64,000 nt of DNA from Nocardia brasiliensis NBRC 14402 (GTDB lineage: Bacteria > Actinomycetota > Actinomycetes > Mycobacteriales > Mycobacteriaceae): contig NZ_BAFT02000027.1 in assembly GCF_000308475.2 (NCBI RefSeq), forward strand, positions 1 to 64,000. The letters run 5' to 3'. The position numbers were made by a program, and so were the translations under genes. The notes beneath the pieces were generated by a model, which saw only the letters and a list, made by a program, of their open reading frames with translations, did not search any database and was not told the origin of the DNA. Below, piece by piece: positions 25,241-35,058 of the stretch. Each line of letters opens with the position of its first letter. Positions within the stretch are counted from its first letter, which is position 1.

Positions 25241-26115
25241 CGATGCGCTCCTAGCGGGCTCGGCCGGCCGGCGCGTGCCGCGGCCGCGCGCTGCCAGGCG
25301 TCGGTAACGGTGATGGCGTCCAGCGAGGCGCGCACATCGTGCACGCGCACCCCCCACGCGCCGTGCATGGCGGCCAACGCCGAAATCGTCGCGGTGGCGG
25401 TCTCGCGCCCGTCCGGCGGGCGCGGACCCGAGTCGTCGGCGAGCAGCGCGCCGAGGAAGCGTTTGCGCGAGGCGCCGATGAGCACCGGCAGACCGGCCCC
25501 GACCAGTTCGGGGAGCGCGCCGAGCAGGTCCCAGTTGTGCTCGGCGTTCTTGGCGAAGCCGAGCCCCGGGTCGAGAATGAGCCGCGCCGGGTCGACTCCC
25601 GCGGCGACCGCGAGGTCGACCTGACCGGCGAGTTCGGCGCGCACCTCGGCGACCACGTCGTCGTAGTGATCGGCCGGGCCGGTGTGCCGGTAGTCGGCGC
25701 CCGCCCGCCAGTGCATCAGGATCCACGGGACCTCGGCCGCGGCAACGACTTTCACCATATCGGGATCGGCGCGACCGCCGGACACATCGTTCACCACCGA
25801 CACTCCCGCCGCCAGCGCGGCCTCGGCCACCCGGGCCCGCATGGTATCGACGCTGGTGGGCACGCCCGCGGCGACCAGGCCGCGGATCACCGGCACCACC
25901 CGGCCCGCCTCGGTTTCCGGATCGACTCGCACCGCACCCGGCCGGGTGGATTCGCCGCCGACGTCGATGATGTCGGCGCCCGCCGCGTACAGCTCGACGC
26001 CGTGCGCGATCGCGACTTCCGGATCCAGATAGCGCCCGCCGTCGGAGAACGAGTCGCTGGTCACGTTGACGACGCCCATCACCACGCAGTGGCGGCCGTC
26101 GCGCGCGAAATTCAT
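25237..26115 (-). CDS. folP: dihydropteroate synthase
   Basis: Joins hydroxymethyldihydropterin pyrophosphate and p-aminobenzoate; the target of sulfonamides. 292 residues forming a TIM barrel. Visible motifs: [16 protein letters not shown] (pyrophosphate loop), [28 protein letters not shown] and GASRKRFLG with the catalytic-site Lys and Arg. It corresponds to FolP1 of mycobacteria, the true enzyme. It overlaps folB (ATGA) and follows folE by 85 bases. Confidence 0.97.
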   Translation of the reverse strand: MNFARDGRHCVVMGVVNVTSDSFSDGGRYLDPEVAIAHGVELYAAGADIIDVGGESTRPGAVRVDPETEAGRVVPVIRGLVAAGVPTSVDTMRARVAEAALAAGVSVVNDVSGGRADPDMVKVVAAAEVPWILMHWRAGADYRHTGPADHYDDVVAEVRAELAGQVDLAVAAGVDPARLILDPGLGFAKNAEHNWDLLGALPELVGAGLPVLIGASRKRFLGALLADDSGPRPPDGRETATATISALAAMHGAWGVRVHDVRASLDAITVTDAWQRAAAARAGRPSPLGAHR

Positions 26116-26200
26116 GATGCTGCCTCACACCGGACGCCCGCCGTCGCGTCGAGCCGGAAGCTCGCCGACCGGCCCGCACGCACGCTCATCCGGGATCCGC

Positions 26201-26884
26201 TCACTTGCGCAGAATGAGGTCGAGGGCCTCGGCACGCGAAGACGGACTCGACTGCAGCAGGCCGCGCACCGCCGAGGTGGTGGTGCTCGCGCCGGGCTTG
26301 CGGATACCGCGCATCGCCATGCAGAGATGCTCGGCCTCGACCACCACGATCGCGCCGCGCGGATCCAGCTTGCGCATGACGGCGTCGGCGATCTGACTGG
26401 TCAGCCGCTCCTGGACCTGCGGGCGCTTGGCGTAGAGATCGACCACGCGGGCCAGCTTGGACAGCCCGGTGACCCGGCCGTGCTTGCCGGGGATGTACCC
26501 GACGTGCGCGACACCGTGGAACGAGACCAGGTGATGTTCACAGGTGGAGTACAGCGGGATGTCGCGGACCAGCACGAGTTCCTGATGCCCCTCGTCGAAC
26601 GTGGTGTTCAGCACCGCGTCCGGTTCGACGTAGAGCCCGGCGAACATCTCGCGATAGGCGCGGGCGACCCGCGCGGGGGTGTCGATCAGTCCCGGCCGGT
26701 CGGGATCCTCGCCGACCGCGAGCAGCAACTCCCGGACCGCGGCTTCGGCTCTGGCCTGGTCGAACGATTTACCGGTCGCCAGCGCGACCAGTTCCGGGCC
26801 GGTCACACCGTTGGCCGACCCGTTTTCCGCGGCACCGTCCGGATCGGCGAGCGCGTGACCGCCGAGGTGATTGTTGGCCGACAA
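26201..26884 (-). CDS. folE: GTP cyclohydrolase I
   Basis: First enzyme of folate synthesis, converting GTP to dihydroneopterin triphosphate. 227 residues. Zinc ligands are seen in [13 protein letters not shown] and in [15 protein letters not shown] and RPQVQERLT are also conserved. The start is inferred to be TTG at 26884, because GGAGG lies nine bases upstream and the preceding 15 codons look unrelated. It heads the folate gene group, and ftsH lies upstream on the same strand, the conserved order of Mycobacteriales. Confidence 0.95.
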   Translation of the reverse strand: MSANNHLGGHALADPDGAAENGSANGVTGPELVALATGKSFDQARAEAAVRELLLAVGEDPDRPGLIDTPARVARAYREMFAGLYVEPDAVLNTTFDEGHQELVLVRDIPLYSTCEHHLVSFHGVAHVGYIPGKHGRVTGLSKLARVVDLYAKRPQVQERLTSQIADAVMRKLDPRGAIVVVEAEHLCMAMRGIRKPGASTTTSAVRGLLQSSPSSRAEALDLILRK

Positions 26885-26990
26885 TCGAGGACACCTCCAA
26901 AATCTCGGGCGCCGGCAATCATTCGGCACCCCGGTGGTCGAGCCTAATCGGCGCTGCTCCTGACGAGCGCGATAGGCCCGGAGACGACCA

Positions 26991-27016
26991 CTCGCCCGGC
27001 CGCGAGGCCGGGCGAG
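26991..27016 (-). terminator. hairpin between ftsH and folE
   Basis: Perfect 11-base arms CTCGCCCGGCC / GGCCGGGCGAG with a GCGA loop lie 13 bases after the ftsH stop. On the minus strand no T-run follows, so it may only partly end ftsH transcription or protect its 3' end. Confidence 0.5.
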
Positions 27017-27028
27017 GCCGCCCGTGGG

Positions 27029-29434
27029 TCAGTGCCGACCGTTCGGTCCATCCCACTCATTGTTCTCGCCCTCGCCGTTCTGGTTCGGGCGGCCCTGCTC
27101 GTCGTAGCCGGGGCGATCGCCGTAGCTGCCGCGACGGTCGTAATTGCCGTCCTGCGGACCACCTTGCGGCGGAGCCCACTGCTGGTGGCCACCGCGCTGC
27201 GGCTGTTCGGTCCAGCCGCTGGGCTGGCCGGGCTGCTGCTCTTCGCGCGGCGGCCAGCCGGGCGCCGACCAACCGGCCGGAGCGCCATAGTCCGGACGCG
27301 AGCCGTGCGTGCCGCCGCGTTGCGGATAGCCGGGCGCGGGCGCCTGCGGCAGCGGGTAACCGGTCGCGGGCTGCGCCGGGTAGCCGTACTGCGGCTGGGC
27401 GTGATATCCGCCGTCGTCCGGGTAGCCGTTGGCGGGCTGGCCCTCCCTGGCCGCTCCCGCGGGCAGCGGTGCGGGCACCTGCTCCGGCGGCGGCCACGGC
27501 TCGCCGCGCTCGAGCGCCAGTTCGCCCGGGGTCTTGACCGGCGGTTTGCTGGACGGCACGCGGTCGCCGAAGTCGTTGAACGCGGTGATCCGGGGCCGCT
27601 TCTCCACGGTGGCGAGCAGTGTCTCGAGTTCCTTGCGGTGCAACGTCTCCCGCTCGAGTAGCGCCGTCGCCAGCACGTCGAGCACGTCGCGGTATTCGTT
27701 GAGGATGGCCCACGCCTCGGTGTGCGCGGCCTCGATCAGGTTGCGCACCTCCTCGTCGATGGCGCCCGCGACCTCGTGCGAGTAGTCCGAGCTCTGGCCC
27801 ATCGAACGGCCGAGGAACGGATCGCCCGCCTCCTGGCCGTAGCGGACCGCGCCGAGGCGCGCGCTCATGCCGTATTCGGTGACCATCGCGCGGGCGATCT
27901 TGGTCGCCTGGTCGATATCGGAGGACGCGCCGGTGGTCGGCTCGTGGAACACCAGTTCCTCGGCCGCGCGGCCGCCCATCGCCATCACCAGGCGGGCGAT
28001 CATCTCCGAGCGGGTCATCAGGCCCTTGTCGTCCTCGGGCACCGTCATGGCGTGGCCGCCGGTGCGGCCGCGGGCCAGGATGGTCACCTTGTAGACGGGC
28101 TCGATATCGGGCATCGCCCAGGCGGCCAGCGTGTGCCCGCCCTCGTGGTAGGCCGTGATCTTCTTCTCGTGCTCGCTGATGATCCGGCTCTTGCGGCGCG
28201 GACCGCCGACCACGCGATCCACCGACTCCTCGAGCGATTCGCCGGTGATGACTGCGCCGTTCTCCCGCGCGGTGAGCAGCGCGGCCTCGTTGATCACGTT
28301 GGCCAGGTCGGCGCCGGACATGCCGACCGTGCGCTTGGCCAGGCCATCCAGGTCGGCGTCGGGCGAGATCGGCTTGCCCTGCGAGTGCACCCGCAGGATC
28401 GCGCGACGGCCCGCCAGATCGGGGTTGCCGACCGGGATCTGACGGTCGAACCGGCCGGGGCGCAGCAGCGCCGGGTCGAGGATGTCGGGCCGGTTGGTGG
28501 CGGCGATCAGGATGACGCCGGTGCGGTCGCCGAAGCCGTCCATCTCGACGAGCAACTGGTTCAGCGTCTGCTCACGCTCGTCATGGCCGCCGCCGAGGCC
28601 CGCGCCACGCTGGCGGCCGACCGCGTCGATCTCGTCGACGAAGATGATGCATGGGCTGTTCTGCTTGGCCTGCTCGAACAGGTCGCGCACGCGGGACGCG
28701 CCGACACCGACGAACATCTCCACGAAGTCCGAACCGGAGATGGTGAAGAACGGCACGCCCGCCTCGCCGGCCACGGCGCGCGCGAGCAGCGTCTTACCGG
28801 TACCGGGCGGGCCGTACAGCAGCACGCCCTTCGGGATCTTCGCGCCGAGCGCCTGGTAGCGCACCGGATTCTGCAGGAAGTCCTTGATCTCGTAGAGCTC
28901 TTCGACTGCTTCGTCGGCGCCGGCCACATCCGCGAATGTGGTCTTGGGCATGTCCTTGGACAGCTGTTTGGCCTTCGATTTACCGAAGCCCATCATGCCG
29001 CCGCGGCCGCCGCCCTGCATGCGCGCCATCACGAAGATGAACAGGCCGAGCAGGATGATCATCGGCAACACGAACAGCAGGATCTGGGTGAGCCAGCTCT
29101 CCTGCTTGACCACGGTGTTGTAGGGCGCGCCCGAGTTCTTCACGGCGTCGAAGACCTGGCTGGAGGTCTCGCTGCCGCCGGGGTACTTCGCGATGATCTT
29201 GCTCTGACCGCCGGTCGCGTCGTTGCCGTTCTTCAGCTCGATGCGCAGCTGCTGCTCGCGGTCGTCGATCTGGACGTTCTTGACGTTGTTCTTGTCGGTC
29301 AGCTGGCTCAAAGCGACGGATGTGTCGACGTTCTTCCAGCCGCGCGTGTCATTGCCGAAGTAGCTGAACGCATAGATCACGAGCAGAATGCCCGAGACTA
29401 TGGCCAGGGTGCGAAACACTGTCTTGCGGTTCAT
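27029..29434 (-). CDS. ftsH: FtsH ATP-dependent membrane zinc protease
   Basis: Degrades misassembled membrane proteins and short-lived regulators. 801 residues: helix 1 at about 7-25, a periplasmic domain, helix 2 at about 116-137, an AAA+ module with Walker A GPPGTGKT (208-215), Walker B IIFVDEID (263-270) and the second region of homology around RPGRFDRQ, then the zinc protease with H430-E-G-G-H434 and a later third ligand. HEGGH instead of the common HEAGH keeps the HExxH pattern. From about residue 660 there is a long Pro/Gly/Gln/Tyr-rich tail of about 140 residues, longer than in most bacteria but usual in Mycobacteriales. It is separately transcribed from the divergent gene at 29793. 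Confidence 0.97.
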   Translation of the reverse strand: MNRKTVFRTLAIVSGILLVIYAFSYFGNDTRGWKNVDTSVALSQLTDKNNVKNVQIDDREQQLRIELKNGNDATGGQSKIIAKYPGGSETSSQVFDAVKNSGAPYNTVVKQESWLTQILLFVLPMIILLGLFIFVMARMQGGGRGGMMGFGKSKAKQLSKDMPKTTFADVAGADEAVEELYEIKDFLQNPVRYQALGAKIPKGVLLYGPPGTGKTLLARAVAGEAGVPFFTISGSDFVEMFVGVGASRVRDLFEQAKQNSPCIIFVDEIDAVGRQRGAGLGGGHDEREQTLNQLLVEMDGFGDRTGVILIAATNRPDILDPALLRPGRFDRQIPVGNPDLAGRRAILRVHSQGKPISPDADLDGLAKRTVGMSGADLANVINEAALLTARENGAVITGESLEESVDRVVGGPRRKSRIISEHEKKITAYHEGGHTLAAWAMPDIEPVYKVTILARGRTGGHAMTVPEDDKGLMTRSEMIARLVMAMGGRAAEELVFHEPTTGASSDIDQATKIARAMVTEYGMSARLGAVRYGQEAGDPFLGRSMGQSSDYSHEVAGAIDEEVRNLIEAAHTEAWAILNEYRDVLDVLATALLERETLHRKELETLLATVEKRPRITAFNDFGDRVPSSKPPVKTPGELALERGEPWPPPEQVPAPLPAGAAREGQPANGYPDDGGYHAQPQYGYPAQPATGYPLPQAPAPGYPQRGGTHGSRPDYGAPAGWSAPGWPPREEQQPGQPSGWTEQPQRGGHQQWAPPQGGPQDGNYDRRGSYGDRPGYDEQGRPNQNGEGENNEWDGPNGRH

Positions 29435-29792
29435 AGAGCGTCGGCCGGCCGGCCAGTCCTTTCCGGTGTCTCCGGTTCGTGCAAGCGATGCGTCGGGCGC
29501 GTCCGGCTCCGGGAGGGTTCGGATGCGGACATGCCACGTTACCGCGTACGGTCTAGTCGATACATCGCGCAGTTCGGCTGCAGGTGCAGTTAAAGAGGTA
29601 AACGGCGAAGGGACGTCGGTGGTTCCCGAAGTCCTCCGGCTGTGTTACTCCAAGTGGTCACAATCATGGCATGTTCGGCCTATCGTGAGCGACGACACAA
29701 CACCGCGATGCGAGCGACGGGCGCGAAGGCGGTAGCTTGCGTAACCACGTAGTGCCCCGCGAGCACCGCAAATCCAACAGAGCGCAGGGGGT
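29435..29792. other. divergent promoter region of ftsH and the 29793 gene
   Basis: A 358-base gap without a convincing gene. It must carry the promoters of ftsH (minus strand) and of the hypothetical gene at 29793 (plus strand, AGGGGGT just before its ATG). Its central part (about 29560-29700) is less GC-rich than the flanks. I could not assign a promoter box with confidence. Confidence 0.45.
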
Positions 29793-30740
29793 ATGGACAT
29801 AGTCGAACTACGGACACCCACAGCGATAGTGCGTCACGGTCGCGGGAGATTGATCGTCCTGCGGCCGGGATCCGATGGTGAGCGGGTGCTCGACGTACCG
29901 GTTTCGGACCTGTTGAAGGTCCGGCTGAATCGGCGCGCCGACGACGCCGTCGTCATCGAGATCTACCTGAGATATCCGACGCCCGTGCTGACCGGGGTGC
30001 CCGCAGACCGTACGCCGTTACCGGTGCTCATCGCCGAGCACGATGTCCCGGCCGCGAGCGAGATCGTGGACCGGATCAACAGTCAGATCCTGTCCACGCA
30101 GCGCATCGATGTCGCCGCGCCGGATCTCAACCCGCCCGCACCCAGCTGGGGCAAGTCCGGGCCGACCCGGGCCGACGTGGAGCGCGCGGTGCGCCGGATG
30201 GCGCCGCACCGCGAAGCCAAGGCGGCGATAGCCGCGCTGCATCGCTACGTCACCCCGGACGAGTACGTGCTGGAGACCGCGATCGCCGTGGCGCACCCGC
30301 CCGCGGGCAGCGGTCCCGGCCTGCTCGCCGCGACCACCGGTCGGCTGCTGTTCATTTCCATCGGCGCCGGCAACCGCTACGCGCACGAGTTGCCCATCCC
30401 TGCAGTGCTGTGGGCGCGCAATACCGACGGCACGCCGGTAGCGGCGGGCGAGATCGGCGCGCCCCGCGGCGAGGCGGGCATGGAAGTGCACGACGGCAAC
30501 GTCACGCTACGTTTCACCGGCACGGATCGGGCCGACACCGAACGCGTCACGCTCGCGGTGAATTTCGCGGTCCGCCGCGATTCCGCCGACGGCGCCGCGG
30601 GCCCGGCCGATCCCGGTGTGGCACAGCTGTATTCGGAGTGGGAACTGCTGGTCGAACGGCACTCGCTCGGCATGGTCGACGACGCGCAGTTCCAGCGTTA
30701 CGGCCGCGGCATCCTCCGGTCGCTACCCGACGGCGGGTAG
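29793..30740 (+). CDS. hypothetical protein with SHOCT-like C-terminus
   Basis: A 315-residue cytoplasmic protein that I do not recognise as a named family. Residues 1-100 are beta-rich (AIVRHGRGRLIVLRPG...). A middle region (125-260) includes segments that resemble PH-like fold pieces (PDEYVLETAIAVAHPP, GLLAATTGRLLFISI), of the kind found in bacterial stress proteins. The last 35 residues (LYSEWELLVERHSLGMVDDAQFQRYGRGIL) look like a SHOCT oligomerisation motif. No signal peptide or membrane helix. It is divergent from ftsH and convergent with the DUF1266 gene, so probably monocistronic. Confidence 0.8.
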   Translation: MDIVELRTPTAIVRHGRGRLIVLRPGSDGERVLDVPVSDLLKVRLNRRADDAVVIEIYLRYPTPVLTGVPADRTPLPVLIAEHDVPAASEIVDRINSQILSTQRIDVAAPDLNPPAPSWGKSGPTRADVERAVRRMAPHREAKAAIAALHRYVTPDEYVLETAIAVAHPPAGSGPGLLAATTGRLLFISIGAGNRYAHELPIPAVLWARNTDGTPVAAGEIGAPRGEAGMEVHDGNVTLRFTGTDRADTERVTLAVNFAVRRDSADGAAGPADPGVAQLYSEWELLVERHSLGMVDDAQFQRYGRGILRSLPDGG

Positions 30741-30744
30741 CGAC
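30719..30744. terminator. bidirectional hairpin between convergent genes
   Basis: An 11-base perfect stem (GTCGCTACCCG, loop ACGG, and its complement) spans the stop codon at 30740 and faces the DUF1266 gene that ends at 30759. No long T-run. Confidence 0.6.
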
Positions 30745-30758
30745 CCGGGGGCCGCCGA

Positions 30759-31595
30759 TCAGGTTTGCGCGACGGGCGTCGGCGTGAGGCTGATGCGCCG
30801 CCAGGGGCTGGTCGGGCGCATCCACAGGCGCAGCAGTTCCATGCGCCGGTCCACCCCGCCGTTCTTCAGTTCCGCCAGGTCTTCGCAGGCCTGCCAGTAG
30901 GTCCAGCCGGTGAGGTAGGCGTCGCCGAATTGGCGCCAGTTGCGGTACTTGGCCTGGGCGATAGGCAGCGCCCGCGCGAGGTAGTCCCAGGCCAGGTCCG
31001 CGTCGAGGTAGCCGGCGGTGAAGGCCATCCGCGCGACCGCGACCACCCGGGCCAGGTCCCAGGCGTGGATATCGCTGGGCAGCGGGCGGGCCAGATGATC
31101 GGTGAAGCCGATCTTGATCGCCTGCGACCAGATGTCGTAGTCGCGCACCAGCGCCTCCGGGTTGTCCATCCCGCGGAACGACCCGACCTGGCGCAGGAAG
31201 GCGCGGTGCCGATCGGCCCGCTCGCCGAAGCGGTCCCGCTCGCTGGCGTTGATCGAGGCCATCACCAGCGGGTGCACCAGCGCGTAGAGCGGCGCGTGCA
31301 TGCCGTCCAGCAGCTGCTCCATGGAGGCCTGCGCCTCGGTGCCGTCGGTGATGCCCCAGGCGCCGGTGAGGGTGTCGATGGCGAGCTCGCGGCGGTCACC
31401 GAGCGGATGCTCGCGCTCGGGGCCGAGCAACAGCGCGTCGTGGAAGGCGTCCCAGCGGGCCGAGTAGAACGCGCCGAGCGCGAGCGCGCGTAACTCGTCG
31501 TCCGCGACCGCCGCGCCGGACCAGTGGTCCTCTTCGCGCTGATCCAGCTCGTCGTACGGGAAAGTCGTCAACGTGGGTACACCGCGGGCAGGCAT
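30759..31595 (-). CDS. DUF1266 domain protein
   Basis: A 278-residue soluble protein. The family hallmark GAWGITDGTEAQASMEQLL is near residue 80, and the family tail includes IHAWDLARVVAVARMAFTAGYL and a later Trp-rich region (NWRQFGDAYLTGWTYWQ). DUF1266 proteins often occur in stress-related or toxin-linked neighbourhoods, but no activity is known. The start at 31595 is supported by TAGACT followed by seven bases; there is no Shine-Dalgarno, so the transcript is probably leaderless. Confidence 0.88.
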   Translation of the reverse strand: MPARGVPTLTTFPYDELDQREEDHWSGAAVADDELRALALGAFYSARWDAFHDALLLGPEREHPLGDRRELAIDTLTGAWGITDGTEAQASMEQLLDGMHAPLYALVHPLVMASINASERDRFGERADRHRAFLRQVGSFRGMDNPEALVRDYDIWSQAIKIGFTDHLARPLPSDIHAWDLARVVAVARMAFTAGYLDADLAWDYLARALPIAQAKYRNWRQFGDAYLTGWTYWQACEDLAELKNGGVDRRMELLRLWMRPTSPWRRISLTPTPVAQT

Positions 31596-31602
31596 GAGCC
31601 CG

Positions 31603-31608
31603 AGTCTA
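31603..31608 (-). promoter_or_regulatory. -10 box, leaderless promoter of the DUF1266 gene
   Basis: Minus-strand TAGACT, then seven bases, then the ATG at 31595. No Shine-Dalgarno is present. Confidence 0.5.
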
Positions 31609-31711
31609 TTGGCCGTGCCTGCGGCGCGGTGTGGTTCGCCGCGGCGCGGTCGCCGGAGGTCCAATTTCGGCCGAGGAGTTTCTTGCCCTGCCGCATACCG
31701 GGCCAGAGAGC

Positions 31712-31717
31712 TACTGT
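31712..31717 (+). promoter_or_regulatory. -10 box, leaderless promoter of the DUF2277 gene
   Basis: TACTGT, then six bases, then the ATG at 31724, without a Shine-Dalgarno sequence. Confidence 0.45.
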
Positions 31718-31723
31718 GCTCGC

Positions 31724-31984
31724 ATGAGTAGCAACATCACCCTCCTTCGTGGCCTGGAACCTGCCGCTACCGAGCAGGAAATCTATGCTGCCGCACTGCA
31801 GTACGTGCGCACGGTCGGTGGTGTGTCCGGCCTGAGCTCCACGACCAAGGCCGCCGTCGACAAGGCCGTCACGGCCATCGCCGCGGCAACCACGCAGCTG
31901 CTGGCAGACCTACCCGATCGCCCGGCCGTCGCGCCGACCGAATCGCCGCTGCGGCGGGTGGCCGCGGGCGAGGCGGCCGAGTGA
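31724..31984 (+). CDS. DUF2277 family small protein
   Basis: An 86-residue soluble helical protein. The N-terminal SSNITLLRGLEPAATEQEIYAAALQYVRTVGGVSGLSS matches the DUF2277 pattern (NI..L.GLEPPAT..EI..AA.QYVRK.SG), including the central Pro-Ala-Thr. Function unknown. The stop is immediately followed by the convergent PucR-type gene at 31985, with no spacer between the two stops. The last 20 residues are a variable Pro/Ala tail. Confidence 0.85.
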   Translation: MSSNITLLRGLEPAATEQEIYAAALQYVRTVGGVSGLSSTTKAAVDKAVTAIAAATTQLLADLPDRPAVAPTESPLRRVAAGEAAE

Positions 31985-33319
31985 TCATCCGGTAAGCAGG
32001 GCGGCCGCGCCGTAGGCGGCCACGCAGGCCAGTGCCAGTTCCAGCGGCAAGCTGCGCTGTTCGATCGGATGGCCGAGCAGTTCCTCGATCCGCTGGATCC
32101 GGTATCGCACCGTGTTCTTGTGTACGCCGAGCAGTTTCGCCGTGGCCTCCGGGCTGCGATGACTCTTCAGGTAGGCGTGCAGTGTCGCGCGCAGTCGTGC
32201 CGCGTTCGCGTCCGAGCCGGACAACGCGCGCAACTCCCTGGCGATCAGGCCGCGCATCGCCGTTTCGTCGGCGCCCGCCAGGTAGGCGATCTCCACGTCG
32301 CGATAACCGATGACGCGGTCCGGCCGGGCCGGACCCCGATCGGCGACCTGCCTGGCGGCGACCGCCTCGCGATGACTTTGCCGGAATCCGGCAAGCTGGC
32401 CCGCCGGAACCCCGAACGCGACCCGGACCGGTGCGTCGACCAGTCCGGCGGCGATCCGCCCGAGCGCGCAGGCCTCCCCCGCGTCACCTCGGCTGCCCTG
32501 TGCCCCATCTGAATTCGGCCCCTCGTCGAGCCCGGCCCAGGCCCACATGCCGCTGGCGCCGGACGCGACGGTGAGCAGCCTGTTGCTGCCGAGGCCCGCG
32601 GCGACCCGCGTGGCGACCCTTTCCAGCAATCCGATGGCTTCGCCGTCCCCGCTGCCGGATTCGCCCTCGTCGGTCCACAGCACGAACGCGACATGGCGCT
32701 GGCCGAGCCGGTAGCCGAGCCGGGCCGAGGCCAGGTCGGCGTCCAGCTCGTCGCCGGCCAGCAGTGCGCGGATGGTCTCGGTGCGCCGGTTGAGCGCGGC
32801 CCGCATCACCCGCTCGCGCTCCTCCATGTAGGTCTCGGTGAGCAGTTCGACCGAGGTGCTCACCCATTTCGTCGAACGCTCGAACATCCGCAGCATCACC
32901 GCACGCTCGATCTCCGGCGGGGCCTGGCGCTGATCGATCGCGTCGGTCATGTAGTCGAGCACGCCCTCCATGCCGACGTGATAGGTCCGCAGCAGCACGC
33001 GCAGCTCGAATCCGCGCCGCGCGATCGTCCGCGCGAACGCGTGCGCCTCCTCCGGAATCGTGAATTCGTAGGTGTCGCTGGTGATTCCGCTCAACATCAG
33101 CCGGGCGTGCGCGCGGGTGCTCGCGGCGAGGTCGCGGCGCATATCACGATCGGCGAGTTCGGGCACGCGCGCGACGATCGTGCTGTCCAGGCGCGCCACG
33201 ATCTGCTCGAGCGTCTCGGCCCGCATCGTCTCGTAGACGTATTCGGCGAGCCAGTCGCGGACCACCTCGAGATCCGCCCCGGTCCGGCCCGGTGATGCGC
33301 CCGTCACAGGTCCTCCCAT
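31985..33319 (-). CDS. PucR/CdaR-type transcriptional regulator
   Basis: A 444-residue regulator. The N-terminal two thirds include a helical sensor region and a GGDEF-like degenerate segment (about 190-330); the C-terminal 70 residues form the PucR-type helix-turn-helix (LHAYLKSHRSPEATAKLLGVHKNTVRYRIQRIEELLGHPI). These proteins activate or repress catabolic genes in response to metabolites. The start is taken as the ATG at 33319; a TTG 39 bases earlier is also open. It is divergent from the aldehyde dehydrogenase-SDR operon, and a perfect palindrome overlaps its start, so it probably controls that operon and itself. Confidence 0.9.
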   Translation of the reverse strand: MGGPVTGASPGRTGADLEVVRDWLAEYVYETMRAETLEQIVARLDSTIVARVPELADRDMRRDLAASTRAHARLMLSGITSDTYEFTIPEEAHAFARTIARRGFELRVLLRTYHVGMEGVLDYMTDAIDQRQAPPEIERAVMLRMFERSTKWVSTSVELLTETYMEERERVMRAALNRRTETIRALLAGDELDADLASARLGYRLGQRHVAFVLWTDEGESGSGDGEAIGLLERVATRVAAGLGSNRLLTVASGASGMWAWAGLDEGPNSDGAQGSRGDAGEACALGRIAAGLVDAPVRVAFGVPAGQLAGFRQSHREAVAARQVADRGPARPDRVIGYRDVEIAYLAGADETAMRGLIARELRALSGSDANAARLRATLHAYLKSHRSPEATAKLLGVHKNTVRYRIQRIEELLGHPIEQRSLPLELALACVAAYGAAALLTG

Positions 33320-33337
33320 TTGTACTTCGAGTACAAA
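33319..33337. promoter_or_regulatory. palindromic operator candidate at the PucR start
   Basis: TTTGTACT-TCG-AGTACAAA, a perfect inverted repeat of eight-base arms, begins at the regulator's start codon and lies about 125 bases upstream of the aldehyde dehydrogenase. It is AT-richer than the surroundings and well placed for autorepression. Confidence 0.5.
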
Positions 33338-33462
33338 ATTGCCCGGTCCAGTTGACAAACTGAGCCAAGAAACTCCAGTTCGATTGTGTCAACATCATAG
33401 TCCAGTGGCGCCTTTCACATTCCGCCATCGGCTCACCGCACAACGTCAGTGGGAGAACAACC

Positions 33463-35058
33463 GTGACCGACACCGAACCCGCAAAAAAGGCGCAGGCGCG
33501 CAAGGCGACCGCGAAGAAGCCCGCCCCCACCGTCATCGAGGTGCGCAATCCCGGGACCGGTGAGCTGGTCGGCACGGTTCCCGCGGTGAGCGCCGACGAG
33601 GTCGCGGCGAAGGTCCGCGAGCTGCGCCTGTATCAGCCGGAGTGGGAGGCGATCGGCGCCGACGGCCGCAAGGAATGGCTGCTGAAACTGCAGGACTGGC
33701 TGATCGACAACACCGAGCAGATCGCCGACGTGGTGCAGTCGGAAACCGGTAAGCCACGGGTGGATTCGCTGATCGACCCGGCGTTCGCCACCGATCTGGT
33801 CGGCTACTACGCGCGCCGCGCGGCGAAGTTCCTCAGCGACGACCATCCCTCCCCGCACAGCCCGCTGGCCCGGGTCAAGAAGCTGACCACCGCGTACAAG
33901 CCGTACCCGGTCGTCGGGGTGATCACGCCGTGGAACTTCCCCTTGGCGATGCCCGCGCTGGACGTGTTCCCCGCGCTGGCCGCGGGCGCCGCGGTGATTT
34001 TGAAGCCGTCCGAGGTGACGCCGCTGTCCGCGCTCGAATTGGCAAGGGGCTGGGCCGAAATCGGCGCACCGCCGGTCTTCGCGGTGGTCACCGGCGCGGG
34101 TGCGACCGGCGCCGCCGTGGTCGAGCACGCCGACTACATCCAGTTCACCGGCTCGACCGCGACCGGCCGCCGGATCGCGGTGGCCTGTGCCGAGCGGATG
34201 GTGCCCTACAGCCTGGAACTGGGCGGCAAGGACCCGGCCATCGTGCTCGCCGACGCCGACCTCGACCGCGCCGCGCACGGCATCACCTTCGGCGGCATGT
34301 TCAACTCCGGCCAGGTGTGCATCTCGGTGGAGCGGGTGTACGTGGAGGCGCCGGTCTACGACGAGTTCGTGGCCAAGCTGACGGCGAATGTCAAAGCTTT
34401 GCGCCAAGGCGTGGACGATCGCGAGGCCGCGCACGACGTGGGCGCGCTGGCCAACGAGAATCAGGCGGCGATCGTGCAGCGCCACGTCGACGAGGCCGTC
34501 GCGGCCGGCGCGAAGGTGCTCACCGGCGGCAAGCGGGCCGGATTCGGCACCGCGTTCGAGCCGACCGTGCTGGTCGACGTCGACCACACGATGTCCTGTA
34601 TCACCGAGGAGACCTTCGGCCCGACGCTGCCGGTCATGAAGGTGGCCGACGAGGCGGAAGCCATTCGGCTGGCGAATGATTCGATCTACGGCCTGTCCGC
34701 CTCGGTGTGGACCGGCGACAAGGAGCGGGGCGAGCGGATCGCCCGGCAGCTCAACGCGGGCGCGGTCAACATCAACGACGTCTTCAGCAACCTGTTCAGC
34801 TTCGCGCTGCCGATGGGCGGCTGGGGTCAGTCCGGTGTCGGCGCGCGCTGGGGCGGGGCCGAGGGCGTCCGCAAATACTGCCGCCGGCAAGCGATTACGA
34901 CGCCGATCCTGCCGACTCAGCAGAAGGAGCTGTTCTGGTTCCCGTACCAGATGCCGAAGCTGCTGTTCGCGGTCGGCGCCATGCGCGCGGCCGGCGCCCG
35001 CGGTCTGCGCCGCATCGATATTCCGGCTGTTCTGAAACTCAAGGGAGGCAAGAAGTGA
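33463..35058 (+). CDS. NAD(P)-dependent aldehyde dehydrogenase (succinate-semialdehyde type)
   Basis: A 531-residue aldehyde dehydrogenase that oxidises an aldehyde to the acid. PWNFPLAMP and the NAD-loop FTGSTATGRRI are present, the general base is the Glu of LELGGKDP, and the nucleophile is the Cys of NSGQVCIS. The N-terminal Lys/Ala-rich 20 residues are an unusual basic extension. Overall it resembles succinic-semialdehyde dehydrogenases of actinobacteria but the substrate is not fixed by sequence. GTGA overlap couples it to the following SDR. The divergent PucR-type gene is the likely regulator. Confidence 0.93.
   Translation: MTDTEPAKKAQARKATAKKPAPTVIEVRNPGTGELVGTVPAVSADEVAAKVRELRLYQPEWEAIGADGRKEWLLKLQDWLIDNTEQIADVVQSETGKPRVDSLIDPAFATDLVGYYARRAAKFLSDDHPSPHSPLARVKKLTTAYKPYPVVGVITPWNFPLAMPALDVFPALAAGAAVILKPSEVTPLSALELARGWAEIGAPPVFAVVTGAGATGAAVVEHADYIQFTGSTATGRRIAVACAERMVPYSLELGGKDPAIVLADADLDRAAHGITFGGMFNSGQVCISVERVYVEAPVYDEFVAKLTANVKALRQGVDDREAAHDVGALANENQAAIVQRHVDEAVAAGAKVLTGGKRAGFGTAFEPTVLVDVDHTMSCITEETFGPTLPVMKVADEAEAIRLANDSIYGLSASVWTGDKERGERIARQLNAGAVNINDVFSNLFSFALPMGGWGQSGVGARWGGAEGVRKYCRRQAITTPILPTQQKELFWFPYQMPKLLFAVGAMRAAGARGLRRIDIPAVLKLKGGKK

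Noticed and set aside
24803..26179. Single 458-residue frame covering folB and part of folP
   Set aside because: Its first 300 residues are an out-of-frame shadow of folP; the real dihydroneopterin aldolase starts at 25240.
28130..28150. FtsH HEGGH as a broken zinc site
   Set aside because: The HExxH pattern is kept; Gly for Ala in the middle is harmless in other actinobacterial FtsH proteins.
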